From Yarrowia lipolytica (lineage: Eukaryota > Ascomycota > Dipodascomycetes > Dipodascales): DNA of 64,000 bases. The position numbers and the translations under genes were made by a program. Positions 32,441 through 44,259 of the stretch are shown one piece after another. The stretch's first letter is position 1. Each line of letters opens with the position of its first letter. The stretch spans positions 3,222,501-3,286,500 of the forward strand of contig NC_090772.1 in assembly GCF_001761485.1 (NCBI RefSeq), given 5' to 3'. The notes beneath the pieces are model-generated. The model saw nothing but the letters and a program-made list of their open reading frames with translations, was not told the DNA's origin and did no database searches.

Positions 32441-35400
32441 CAGACAACAGATAACAGATATGGACTTATACTATAGATAATTTATGTGAAATAATAGCTG
32501 TTACCTGTAGTTGTGGAGATGTCGATGGCATGTGCAAGGTGATAAGATATGCGCACTTAAGGTGTGCTCAAAGGCGACATTCCCTGGATGTTGACAATTC
32601 GAGAGACTCTTCCGACTCGGTTGAAGATCTCAAGAGTACATGGGGATCTTTTCTAGATTATTAGTCTCAATATGATACAGAGATGTTTTTAATATGATTG
32701 TCGTTCAGTAGACCCTTGTTGTTGTTATTGGTTCAGAGACCCACAAACAGGGTCATATACTGAATTTCGATTTTACTTACATACTGATATTGTGATCAGG
32801 AATGCCCTTGTTAACCCCACGAGGGTTTCGTGAGAACGCTGAACACAGCCTGGTACCTCTAAAGTATTCCGACTGAGCCAAGGGTGCAGTATAATGCTCT
32901 AGGGATGCGTTGGTTGTTCAATTGCCAATAATTTTAGGCAATTTGAGCGGGTCGGGACCTGGAAGGGACTAATCATGTTTATACAGTAGATGTTTTGAAA
33001 GGATGGCCTTCGTATTTTTATAATCCAAGAAGACTGCAAATGGAGTCTGGGCAAGAGTAGGATTGTACATTCCTCTCAGCAGAGTAAATTAGTCCCTCAG
33101 AATGGAGACTGGCGGTTCGTCACCCACGTCAAGGTTTTCCATCAACAGGTAGAAATGGCTGTATTGGTGGTATTGCATACTGGCGGAGTAATATTTAGCA
33201 ATTTGGCTGTACTTTTACTTTCAACCGCAAGCCCACTTCAATTGGAAACACTTCTTCCAGAGCTGAAGTCTCAGAGGCGGCTACTCAAACAGGATGCCAT
33301 TCTGTGAGGGGTTCGGGTTTCGCCTCCAGCGATGAGTTATAGACCATCTGATCAAGCTTCTACAAGTGGAAGTACTTGTACTGGTTGGATACACCGGCAG
33401 GGTTGCATAAGCAGGGCTGGCAAGCCTCTCTTTACACGAAACATTGGAAGCAGCACACGGCATAAAGACACACGGCAAGACCATACTGAGCTTCAGCTCA
33501 ACAGAAACGGACCCCTTGGTATAGAAATAGGCTCACCGGAAGCTGCCATCCCACAGCAAGTCGTACTCCTGACAGCATCTGGACCGAACAAACGCTTTCT
33601 AAGTTGGGTCTATAGTGAACTCAATGAGGACTCAACTTCATCGTTCGAACGAACGTGTGGGGAACACTGGAACAACCGTAACTCGATCAATTCAAGTCTG
33701 ATTCTTGTTCTTGTGACCTCCCAAGGTTCAGCCCCTGTGAACTTGTTGTCAGCATCAAACCAGAGGCCACTCAGACATGCCGCGTCGAACAGTATCAATA
33801 TTACAAACTGATAAGGCAGAAGGAGAGATCCTCGGACTTCAGACACTTCATATCGGGAAACAATCGGGATCTAAGACTGGAATAAGACCTCCGCAATGTA
33901 AATTTCAGAGACACAACGTCACGTTTGGGCAAGGTTCTGTGGTAAGCTCAAAACCCATAATATTTGGGAAGGGGGTTTCGATATCGGACAAGAGGATGAG
34001 AGGGAGGGACTTGATCTGGGAATATGCGATGCAAAAAATCAGATCCGCTTAAACACTCGCAATTATCATAGTTGAGATTCTAGCCATTCCTGATGACATC
34101 GTGTTTCTTCATACTGGACTGCACGCCCATGCAGCCAGAATGCACCTTGCCGCTGTATTTAAGTGAGCCGCACACCACGGAACCGTGGGACAGGATTGCA
34201 TACAGTAAAAAGGTCAAGGTATGCGGCTCTCCCTTTTTGAGCGTAGGATCCCCGTCTAGGAAGGAAATGGGGTGTATGTGGCGGCGAATATAAAAAGGAG
34301 AAGGTGGGTCTTTTTGCTTATGTTCACGACCACACCCAGTCCGGAAGGTGCTTGTGCTGAATAAGCGTGGTTCGGCCGACTTTACAACAATGACCAAGAA
34401 AGTGGTGCAGCAGCACAAAGAGAACGGAGAACAATGGAGGGGAAAATATCGACAGAGACGACATACCAGTACAAGCACGACAACGAAAAAATCAGTGAAG
34501 CGAAAATGAAGGAATCGACAACTACAGTACAGTACGGGTTTCAAGAGCTTCAGGCCGTTATTCAACTCTGTGTAAGCCTATTGGTGTTTTATGTGACAGT
34601 CGATGTCTGACTACTTGTCCAAAGTTCACTATGAGTAGCCTAGCAGAAGTCATGTATTCAGCCGTATGGTATACTGTGGGCTGAAACACCCTACATGTCA
34701 GTATACGCCTAGATACCTTCCAGTATGTACGATACCAGTACGAGTAGTGCACCCTAGCGGTCAACTGCTTCCAAAGACCACAAAGACCCGCTTAGTGGAT
34801 CGAGATACCTGTCCCCAGCGGCTAAGTTATTTGCCAAGAGGACGATTTGGAAAATATTGCTCATTGGTTCAGTCGGCCGAGATCTTCACATTGTACAGTA
34901 TGCAGTTGAAGCCTGCGGCGGTGTGTTTGTGTGAGGACAAGCAGAGAGAATGAGTGATATCGATGCATGATCACGCCATGGGGGCTGAATGGAGACAGCG
35001 ACATCATTCACGCGCGAGCTATATACGAATAACTGTCATACCCGAGAGAATAGTTGAGAGTGTAGCAAGCTCCGGAGCCCGTAATGCCATCCGTGATGAT
35101 ACCTGTACAGTAATTATGGTAGATGGCACATCCTATCGAAACCGTTGAGATCGATCGACAAACCGGCTGTAGCCGACCACCCAACCACCATCTCTGAATC
35201 GGCGACATGTCCGGACCGGCTTCCAGCACAAGATGCGACTCTACTTCCGTACCTTTGTTCGGAGCCATACTTTGACCGCCTTTTGGCACCTCCCGCCCTG
35301 CCAAGCCAGGTGCCAGACTTCCTCTCGTCCGGAACATCCCTGGTCATGCGACGATGTCTGAGGGCTGTCGACTTTGAGCCCTCAATTCTTTGTGTGGACT

Positions 35401-38400
35401 GCGGAATATTTCGGGGTATGGTTTACCCCACTTCATTTCAGAGCACCGAGCAACTCTGTTTCGAAACCTGGGGTGCACAAATGCATGTCTGGGAAATCCG
35501 GGGTTAAGAATAAGCTATGGAGCTTATTTGATACAAACTCTAAACTCCCAACCAACAACTGTTGGCACAGTTGTCACTAACCAAAATTCCCTGCAGAAAA
35601 AAGACAGCCCACCAGCCTCGTGACGCTTGCAAAGTTAAGCCGCGGGAGTTGGTGTATTTACGCGAAGTCGTTGATTGTGCGTCCAAGTTCCTGAGGCATT
35701 CCAGCTGTTGGCTCGACAACCTGATCCGGACTTGTTCTTTTACTAAAGCCGACTAATATACACCCCTGTCATCGGGGAGATAAATATTGTCGGAACCGGT
35801 CCATATTTTTTGCCCTCCGGATCCCTTGTTTGACGCAACCAACGACCATCAGATGGGCTTTTGACGCATCCCGATGTGAGCGCCAAGCGGTGCCAAGCGT
35901 TCTCACACATAGACGGCACTACATTACATACAAGCAAGTGACGGCGAGCACAAGATTGAGGACTCGTCGTTGGAACGGTGGGTAACAGTCTTCATCAGCC
36001 CTTTCAATGGGGTGCACTTTTGGCGTCGCCCTCCTGAATATTTTTTTCTCCTTCCCTTCTAAATTGAGTTCCCACTAATACCAACGTAAAAGTCATACAG
36101 CTGATGTTGGTGTTCTTAAACAGGACTACTGAGACGACAGCACGTAGGGGGACACTAAGGGCTATAGGGATCAGGAGTCCCAATTATGGGCAGCGATAAT
36201 CCCCCCTTATTTTCATAGAGATCATCCCTCTGTCTCTCTCCTTCGTTCTCTTTTGCCCGTTTACCTCGCTTATTCCGTTGCGTGTCTCAGTTCCATTATG
36301 CGTACAGTACTGTTGTGGCAGAAAATACGGCTTTTTCTGGTCGCTTTGTTTTTATGTTTTGCTTTTGGCACTCTCACCTGCGTGCTGTGTCTTCTCTGTA
36401 GCCACCTGACAAGCTGTCTTCCAGCTGTATTTGTATTTGGTGGGCACTACTGCATTTGAAACAGAATGACAGACCCACAGAATGTACAGAGAAGACCGAG
36501 AGCGGTACGGTACGAGATTCGTACACCCAGTGTATAGATCTTGACCTACTTGCTCTAACTGAGTTATACCAGCATCAGCTGTTTTTGACAATGACCTTTT
36601 GAGATCGCAACTCTAATGATTGCTGCCTGGTGTCCACAGCTCTGCTTCTGTGCGCAGACAGGCAGATTTGAGGTCCAGCTAGTTTAGCCTAGAGTAGCCA
36701 CTGGGTAGTTTCATGACACAATGCTCATCTTGTTAATTAGATTCCTTTTGGTATGTCTCCGTGGACAGGGACTGATACGTCATAATACCTCAAATCGAGG
36801 TTGCGGAACGAACACAGCAGTATGTACAGTGCTTTAGTGAACGGGTTGGAAACGGTGGCTTCAAGGAGATGAAATGTTTCTGGTTAGCCGCATCCAACCG
36901 TCTCAAATCCGTCTAGTGACGATGTCTGGCTGTTTGTAACAACCGTAGAGACGCGATGTTGTGTCATGGATATTTTATGGCAGGAAACTTTAATGGCGCC
37001 ATGAATTGTGGTATAATGAGTGCCATATATGAGTTTTGAGAAGGGAAAAAAGGAGAAAATCGATAGTCGTCAGTCATATCCTCGGGCTGGCTTGCTTTGG
37101 TCTGTATTATTTGCACTCCTTCCACCCCAACTGCTCGACACTTTCAAAAGAAGGTTCATGCCGAGGCATTTAGTACGAAAAACGAGCAAAGCCTTGTTGG
37201 AGGCATTTGTAAGCGTGCCAGAATATCAGCAAGTGTGTGGGAAAGATGGGTGCACTTTTTTGCACACGGCTACAGCCTGGATCAAATTTGGTGTTTGAGA
37301 TTTCTCCAACGGCTCCTATTTTTAGCTCACAGTAACAGGAAAAACGAAGCGAAGGGCCGGAAAAATCATCGACAAGGGTGCCAAAGTGAGAGCAGCAATG
37401 TATACCGGAAACACTGCAAAACGGGTTCAAACAGAGCAGGAGTCGTCACCAATAGATACACCACTTGTAGCAAGTATTATCACGACCAGGGGCAACCATC
37501 CCTAGAAAAACTATCAGTCTGGGGTATTAACCGCCATCTGTTGAAAGTATTAAGGTTGATTACGTCCGAAAGGATAACGGGACCCTTGGTGTTGGTGGAG
37601 AGTGTTTAACAAGGCTAGACATAGCTACCGGTACTACAACGTAATTGTCCTGGAACAAAGAAGTTGCACTACTTGTGCCAGCAGCTAGCATCAGCCTATG
37701 GAAACGCCTGCATTCTTGCTCTCGGCCTTGTGTGGACCAAGCGCGGGCTTTGCAAAGCTCGGTCTTTGACGTGGAGCCCGCACCGCTCGTAATTACATGT
37801 GGACACTCTTGGGTGCGCCTTTCAAAACAGGTTTCCCCAACATGAGAACTCAGTTGCCGCCAAGACTGTAAAAGCCTAAACGGAATAACCAAGAAATTAT
37901 CCCTCTGCTATAGGCCGAATCAAAGTTTTCCCCGGACGGATGGGACTTATGGATTATACGACTATGGGTAGCGCGTAAGCTGAAGCCAAGGGGTAGTTCT
38001 CAAGAGAAAGAAACTTGCAAGAAACACAAAACCAAGGGCGCACACAAAGACAAATCTGGCCTGGTGATGGAAGAAATCAAACTACTTTTTGTTGCAGTTC
38101 TTAATTGTATGGGGTAGAAGAGAGGGTTAGAGAGAGGCTACTTTAAGGGCGGTGGGAACAGAAGCCTCCGATATAGCCAAGCCAACCCGCCATTATTTGT
38201 CTATGTGACCCTGGCCACTGGATCAGTCCTCTCCCCCCATACGATACCATACTCTCCATCACTGGCAAAGTCGCATAACCAACACTTATGCGTCTATGCA
38301 CACATTTTTACAAAGAAGCTAGTCCCAACCGAACTCAAAAAGTAAGATGCAGGATGCATGATGTATGGCGGGGTTAAATTTTGCAGATATCGGTCAGACA

Positions 38401-38474
38401 TGTGGAATATATAAAACGCCAGATCGCCATGGAAATAACAACATCATCAACCCCATTCACCCTCTTCTACAACC
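32441..38474. other. 6 kb gene desert between ADP1 and GPR1
   Basis: I see no gene of known family on either strand. Open frames exist but are short and lack family motifs. The most gene-like small frames are a 39-codon Lys/Arg-rich one at 34390-34509, with ATATAAAAAGG about 100 nt upstream, and a 53-codon hydrophobic one at 36298-36459 after a CT-rich tract; neither is supported well enough to call. No long terminal repeats, transposase or reverse-transcriptase sequence was recognised. The last few hundred bases are the GPR1 promoter. Confidence 0.5.
38408..38416 (+). promoter_or_regulatory. TATA box of GPR1
   Basis: TATATAAAA lies 59 nt upstream of the GPR1 ATG at 38475, in a good position for a strongly expressed, carbon-source-controlled gene. 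Confidence 0.6.
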
Positions 38475-39287
38475 ATGAACACCGAAATCCCCGATCTCGA
38501 AAAGCAGCAGATTGACCACAACTCTGGCTCTGACGACCCCCAGCCTATCCACGACGATATGGCCCCCGTGTCTCGAATCCGATCCTCTGGACCCAACCAC
38601 GAGTACATTCATATTGCCGACCAGAAGTTCCACAGAGACGACTTCTACAGGGCCTTTGGTGGTACCCTGAACCCCGGTGGAGCTCCCCAGCCTTCCCGAA
38701 AGTTCGGTAACCCTGCTCCTCTCGGTCTGTCTGCCTTTGCCCTCACTACTCTTGTTTTCTCGCTGTGCACCGTCCAGGCTCGAGGTGTCCCCAACCCCAG
38801 CATCGCCGTTGGCCTTGCTCTGTTCTACGGAGGTGTCTGCCAGTTCGCTGCCGGTATGTGGGAGTTTGTCCAGGAGAACACCTTTGGTGCTGCTGCTCTT
38901 ACTTCGTACGGAGGTTTCTGGATGTCTTGGGCTGCTATTGAGATGAACGCATTTGGAATCAAGGACTCTTACAACGACCCTATTGAGGTTCAGAACGCGG
39001 TTGGTATTTATCTGTTTGGATGGTTCATTTTCACTCTCATGCTCACTCTGTGCACTCTGAAATCGACCGTGGCATTCTTTGGGCTCTTCTTCATGCTGAT
39101 GATGACATTCTTGGTACTGGCGTGTGCGAATGTGACTCAGCACCACGGCACTGCCATTGGTGGCGGTTGGCTCGGTATCATCACTGCTTTCTTTGGTTTC
39201 TACAACGCCTACGCCGGTCTTGCCAACCCTGGAAACTCCTACATTGTTCCCGTTCCTCTTGACATGCCCTTCGTCAAGAAGGACTAA
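38475..39287 (+). CDS. GPR1: Acetate transporter/sensor of the GPR1/FUN34/YaaH family
   Basis: The 270-residue product matches, as I recall it, Gpr1 of Y. lipolytica, the founding member of the family that includes Ady2/Ato1. It sits in the plasma membrane and governs acetate tolerance and use. Six hydrophobic segments follow a hydrophilic N-terminus. The family motif NPAPLGLSAFA lies at 78-88. The N-terminal FGGTLNPG motif is at 61-68; its Gly62, Gly63 and Leu65 are, from the literature as I remember it, the positions altered in dominant acetate-sensitive mutants, and all are wild type here. Codon use is highly biased (GCC, CTC, CTG, GGT), indicating strong expression. The flanking DNA gives no partner genes. 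Confidence 0.96.
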   Translation: MNTEIPDLEKQQIDHNSGSDDPQPIHDDMAPVSRIRSSGPNHEYIHIADQKFHRDDFYRAFGGTLNPGGAPQPSRKFGNPAPLGLSAFALTTLVFSLCTVQARGVPNPSIAVGLALFYGGVCQFAAGMWEFVQENTFGAAALTSYGGFWMSWAAIEMNAFGIKDSYNDPIEVQNAVGIYLFGWFIFTLMLTLCTLKSTVAFFGLFFMLMMTFLVLACANVTQHHGTAIGGGWLGIITAFFGFYNAYAGLANPGNSYIVPVPLDMPFVKKD

Positions 39288-40837
39288 GAAGAGACACAAT
39301 CTGCTCCCGTTGAGTGTAGTTAGTTTAGGACATTAATTTATTCAGTTTAATTGAGACGATTTGTCAATCGCATCATGTGATAGTACACAACCAGTCGCCC
39401 TTGTACTTGCTTGTACCTGTCTACCTATCTCGTTTATGCCTCGATCTCCCAACAGATAGCAACGCCTGAAAGCTTAAAACAATCGTCTTTGGCCATTAGT
39501 GGCGGTCCAAAAATAAGCACTTTCAGACGCACCTCGGAACAAAATACCAAAACGTAATAATCTTGGCGCATCAGAATCTCATGACGTCGGCAGTATTTCG
39601 TATACAACGTTGTTGGACGCTTCAGAAATAACTGCACCAGTTGATTTGCGTGTTTGCACTTCCGTTGGAGCCTGTGCGTCCGCGCTGGTGTGTACTACGA
39701 GTGTATGACACGTCTCAGCTGTGCAGCATGTGGACTTGGCTTTTTCGATTTGTGTTCTGGACTTAGCGACGAGTATAACTGGCCCAAGGTGTTATAGAGC
39801 AATATGGGGATATTTCGGAGGCTGTCTTGTAGGGCTAAGGCGAAATTTCGGAGCAGCGCCGTAGCGTGCATGAGGCTGAATATTATCTGAAAACAGAATT
39901 GGTCCCTGAAAGGAGGGGAAGGTGATCTTCGCGTACCCTGCTTGTTACTTTTTTGTCATTCTACATCATTGTTTGGAGTTGCCTACAAGCTGCCATCTTT
40001 ACCATGCCTCACGCACGTGACTCTCTTCGATATTAGCAGGAAAAAAGGAGGGCAGGAAAACTTTAGAGTTGACAGAGGTGGGTCCTGGCAAAAAAAGGAA
40101 GACCGAATGGCTCAAAAAAATGCGGATGAGTGCATTAGAGAGTACAAAGACGTTTTGCGTGCATATTCATTTTTCATGTTTGACGAAGATGACAATAGTG
40201 GCGAGGCTGCACTGCAGTTCATCATGTTTTGCTATTTAACGTTGTTCACAAATATGTCTAACTGAGGAAACAGTTTTTGTTGAGGTATACTTGGATATTT
40301 CAATGAAACTAACTATAAGTTAGATATAGTTGAAGCATGGTTAGACAAAGCATCTAGACTAGTTTCAGGCGAAGCTACCTAAGCTCCCCCCCCCCCCATC
40401 AGCACACTTAATATGCACTGTAGAATCACAGGTACAGCGTAGTGTCGTCTTGGCTGTTATGGGTCGCGCCAATGCTCTCGACTTTTCGTTCCCACGTGTT
40501 TGCTTTTTCCTCTTTTCATCACCAGTCGGCGTGCATCTTTTTCTTTTGCATCAACACGAAACACGAAAAAATTTAAGCTCGCCTTAAATTGATCAGTCTC
40601 AAGGAAGCGGGTGAACGACGTGTATAGAGAGGTAGCGTAAATTGGCAAAGTTGACAAGTCGCTTGTTTGGCATTTTTATGCCTTTTTCGATGTATATTTC
40701 CTAGGTCACGTGGCAGAATATGCGTCAAAAACCTCCCCGTTTCCCCAAAATAGGGTTCTGTGGCGAGCCTTACATCTACAGGTGTGTCAGATCAACAACG
40801 ACACGAACACAAGCACAAGCCAGATACCACATTCCAG
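39288..40837. other. Spacer between GPR1 and CHL1
   Basis: No gene is supported. It has a run of 12 C at 40386-40397. A 52-codon frame starting at 40107 is acidic but has no family features. The end is the CHL1 promoter. Confidence 0.6.
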
Positions 40838-43249
40838 ATGGAAAATACCAAGAGGAGGGAGTTTTCTCATCCGTATACCCCATACCCCATCCAGGTGGAT
40901 TTTATGGAGGCTCTTTATGATTGCATTGAGTCCTACAAGGTGGGTATCTTTGAATCTCCCACTGGCACAGGAAAGACGTTGTCTCTTATCTGTGGTAGTA
41001 TGACGTGGTTACGTAAGAACAAGGCGCAATTGGCGGTTTCAACGGCTAGTGCTGACGAAAACGAACCCGCTTGGGTGCTGGAACAGACCATTCAACTGGC
41101 CAGAGAGGAGTTTTCACGTAATCGAGAAATGTTGCAGAAGCGTCTGGACAAGATGAGGAGAAAGAATATGAGAGCACGAATCAGCTACGAGCAGGGATTC
41201 AAGCGTGCCAAAAAGGCTCCAGAACCTGTGGACGACTCTCAATTCCTTCCAGAAGATTACTCCGAGGTGATCAAGCCGGAAGTTCAACGGCTGTTGTCAG
41301 CCCTGGCTCCTCCCGTGGAGAACGACTTTCAGGAGCCTGTCAAGATCATTTTTGCCTCTCGAACGCACTCGCAGCTGTCCCAGTTTGTGGGACAAATGCA
41401 ACATACGACGTTTCCCCCTTCCTCTGATCTTCAAGACCTGGAGAGTACCAAGCTCATTTCTCTGGGCTCGCGTAAACAGCTGTGTATAAATCCGCGAGTA
41501 AGTCACATGAACAGCGTACAGGCCATGAATGACGCGTGTCGTGACTTGAGAGAGGGTAAGAAGGGCGGTTGCAAGTACTACAAAAATCCACACGACGCTC
41601 TAGGGAAGGTAGACATCAACACATTTCGAGACACGACACTGGCAGAGATTCTGGACATTGAAGATCTGTACAAGCTGGGAAAACATACCTCTACATGTCC
41701 GTACTATGCTTCTAGAGCCTCTATTCCTGCATCGGAGGTCATTACTGTTCCGTATCAGATTCTATTGTCTCGATCTGCACGGAAGGCCATAGACCTACCA
41801 GTCAAAAACTCCATCGTCATCATTGATGAGGCACATAATCTGCTCGACACAATAACATCGCTCCATACAATGTCTATCACCAAATCTCAGGTGTCCTCTG
41901 CCTCTTCTGGACTGCAAAAGTATCAGCACAAGTTTCAAAACCGTCTCAACTCGGGAAACAGAGTCAATCTCGGCTATCTCGTGAACATGCTTCAAGCGCT
42001 GGAGGTGTTCTTTGAGAAAGCCCAAAAGTTTCACAAAAAGGAAACTGCACCCGGAACTCCCGTAACCACATCTTCCCTGTTTGATGGCAGTACTGCTGAT
42101 CTCATCAATGTCAACAGACTGGAAAAGTACATTGACGAGAGTAAGATTGTGTTCAAAATTGAGTCATACCTGGAGCATGTTAATGGTGAGACTCAGGAGA
42201 AGAGCCACTCTTCGTCTCTAGTTCTCTCGAGTGTCATGGAGTTCCTCAGACAGGTGAATAATCCCGATTCGGAGGGCGTTCTCTGCTTTGATGGACCTAC
42301 AAAACTCAAGTACCAACTCCTTGATCCTAGTGAACCCTTCAAGGACATTGTGGAGAACGCCAGATGTGTGGTGCTTGCTGGTGGAACCATGGAACCTACT
42401 GGGGACTACCTAGAGTATCTACTTCCCTACCTGTCTCAAGATCAGATCAAGTTGTTCTCCTGCGGACACGTTATTCCTCCACAGAACTTGTCCGTTCAAG
42501 TCATTCCGAATGGCCCCAACTATTCCTTCAACTTCACCTTCGACAAGCGAAACGATGAGAAGATGATTCTGGATGTAGCAATAACATTGTTGGTGTACTC
42601 CAAGATCATCCCTGAAGGTATGGTGGTTTTCTTTCCGTCATACAAGTACCTGGAGCAGGTGGTTGCGGTATGGAAGAAGGCCAAGAAGGACGGCAAGAAC
42701 ATCTACGAGATTCTGAATGACCAGAAACGAATCTTTGTCGAATCTCAGCATGATTCTGTAGAGAAGACTCTGTCTGAGTACGCCGAGGAAGTCCCCAAGG
42801 GAGCTATTCTGCTCTCAGTGGTTGGAGGCAAGATGTCTGAAGGTATCAACTTTTCAGACGGACTTGCACGTGCCGTCTTCATGATCGGACTGCCTTTCCC
42901 TAACCTCATGTCTGCGGAAATCATCGCTAAGAGAAAGTACATTGAGCAGTCTGTGTCTGAGAAGATGAAGGCCAAGGGAGTCTCTGCAAAGGAAGCTCTG
43001 GAGGCTTCGAAAGGAGCTGCGCGTGACTTTTACATGAACATTTGTCTGCGAGCAGTCAACCAGAGTGTGGGACGAGCCATCAGACATGCCAACGACTATG
43101 CTTGCATCTTTCTGCTTGACGGGCGGTTCGGCAAGCCTGAGATTCAAAAGAAGTTGTCCAAATGGATGAGGGAGGGTATTAGAGAGGGTTCATTCAAGGA
43201 GGCCCTAGGAGAAGTCCAACAGTTCTTTGCTTCTCATGAAAAGAACTAA
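40838..43249 (+). CDS. CHL1: Iron-sulfur DNA helicase of the Chl1/DDX11 type
   Basis: Chl1 is a 5'-to-3' superfamily 2 helicase needed for sister chromatid cohesion and chromosome transmission. The ATG at 40838 opens MENTKRREFSHPYTPYPIQ, which contains the Q-motif; the frame extends upstream only through a GTG. The product is 803 residues (861 in S. cerevisiae). Motif I is SPTGTGKT (40-47). The iron-sulfur domain cysteines fall between about 216 and 285 (LCINPRVS, NDACRDLR, GGCKYY, STCPYYASR). Motif II DEAH is at about 329. Motif V-like SEGINFSDGLARAVFMIGLPFPN is split here as SEGINFSDG and GLPFPN, and motif VI is QSVGRAIRHA at about 742. All key residues are present. Rad3 and Chl1 share these motifs; length, N-terminal FSHPYTPYPIQ and the SPTGTGKTLSLICG form favour Chl1. 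Confidence 0.92.
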   Translation: MENTKRREFSHPYTPYPIQVDFMEALYDCIESYKVGIFESPTGTGKTLSLICGSMTWLRKNKAQLAVSTASADENEPAWVLEQTIQLAREEFSRNREMLQKRLDKMRRKNMRARISYEQGFKRAKKAPEPVDDSQFLPEDYSEVIKPEVQRLLSALAPPVENDFQEPVKIIFASRTHSQLSQFVGQMQHTTFPPSSDLQDLESTKLISLGSRKQLCINPRVSHMNSVQAMNDACRDLREGKKGGCKYYKNPHDALGKVDINTFRDTTLAEILDIEDLYKLGKHTSTCPYYASRASIPASEVITVPYQILLSRSARKAIDLPVKNSIVIIDEAHNLLDTITSLHTMSITKSQVSSASSGLQKYQHKFQNRLNSGNRVNLGYLVNMLQALEVFFEKAQKFHKKETAPGTPVTTSSLFDGSTADLINVNRLEKYIDESKIVFKIESYLEHVNGETQEKSHSSSLVLSSVMEFLRQVNNPDSEGVLCFDGPTKLKYQLLDPSEPFKDIVENARCVVLAGGTMEPTGDYLEYLLPYLSQDQIKLFSCGHVIPPQNLSVQVIPNGPNYSFNFTFDKRNDEKMILDVAITLLVYSKIIPEGMVVFFPSYKYLEQVVAVWKKAKKDGKNIYEILNDQKRIFVESQHDSVEKTLSEYAEEVPKGAILLSVVGGKMSEGINFSDGLARAVFMIGLPFPNLMSAEIIAKRKYIEQSVSEKMKAKGVSAKEALEASKGAARDFYMNICLRAVNQSVGRAIRHANDYACIFLLDGRFGKPEIQKKLSKWMREGIREGSFKEALGEVQQFFASHEKN

Positions 43250-44259
43250 ACCCGACATTAATTAATGCATTTCAATAAAACCGCTCTTGATACAGTGCAA
43301 TGTAGCACTCCGTATGATCGGCATGTCTCCCCACCACCGAGGACTTAGAGTGGGAGCTTAATGGTGTATGGGGGATTGTATGGTAGTAGCAATCACAGTA
43401 GCTATACAGTAAGGAGCATGTGATGGTGACTGGTAGAGACAATTGGCTAACTACAAATATATACGCAATGCTCAATTCATTAGCGACCTTCACATGATAC
43501 ACCCATGCAGAAGATATTCGGTATGACCCGGATAGTGCACCAGTGCCGCCGTGGCAAGCAGAGTTTCCTGCACTGATAAGTGGGCGGATAAGAGTTTAGT
43601 AGTGGCTGGTGGGTGGTAAAACAGTAGTATGGGTATATGTAAGAAGAGAGCGTGTGTGTGTGCGGTCCTTTAATGGTCTCTTGGTACTGGATGCCGTTGA
43701 ATCAATTGGTGTCGATGTCACCCAAACATCCCTTTTTACCGCGCAAAACCTCCACTCCTCGTCTTCATTGCTGTACCCCCACCATTTCGCATTAAGTTAC
43801 TACAAGTAGAGTGCCGTTCCTTGGGGAGGAGCTTATCTCGCTTGAAACCTCGACACTTCGGTTCAATGTTACATAGAGTAAGTGAACGGCGCCAAGCCGG
43901 GTACATCGCATGTGCCGGACGGTTGTGGGTGGTGGGTGGGATGTTAGCGAGCGGGTGAGTGTGTGTCACTGTCGGTTCGGACAGATTGACTCCAGCACCC
44001 ATGAGTCACGTGATGAGGACGTCTCAATCGCGTACCCCTCGATGGCCCCTCCCCCTGATTGTTTAGCGTCGGTTTCAGACGGTCACTTTGGGTATGTGTG
44101 TAAATGGCTCGGGTTACTGCACTTGTGCCCCTGCCCAGACAGATAAATGCACACCCTGCATATATTAAACTCAGGAACGGCGGCGATAGAGAGGTGGGCA
44201 AGATTGTGGGTGTATAAAAGGGAGGTGATCCGGGCCCGGAAACAGCATCAACCAACAAG
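43250..44259. other. Spacer upstream of the carboxypeptidase gene
   Basis: No gene is supported in about 1 kb. It holds the CHL1 3' end (ATTAATTAATG just after the stop) and the carboxypeptidase promoter with its TATA box. Confidence 0.65.
44213..44218 (+). promoter_or_regulatory. TATA box of the carboxypeptidase gene
   Basis: TATAAA (in GTGTATAAAAGGG) lies 47 nt upstream of the ATG at 44260. The short distance implies a short 5' leader. Confidence 0.6.

Noticed and set aside
32441-38474. A transposon or long terminal repeat as the cause of the gene desert
   Set aside because: No terminal repeats, target-site duplications, or transposase or reverse-transcriptase residues could be recognised.
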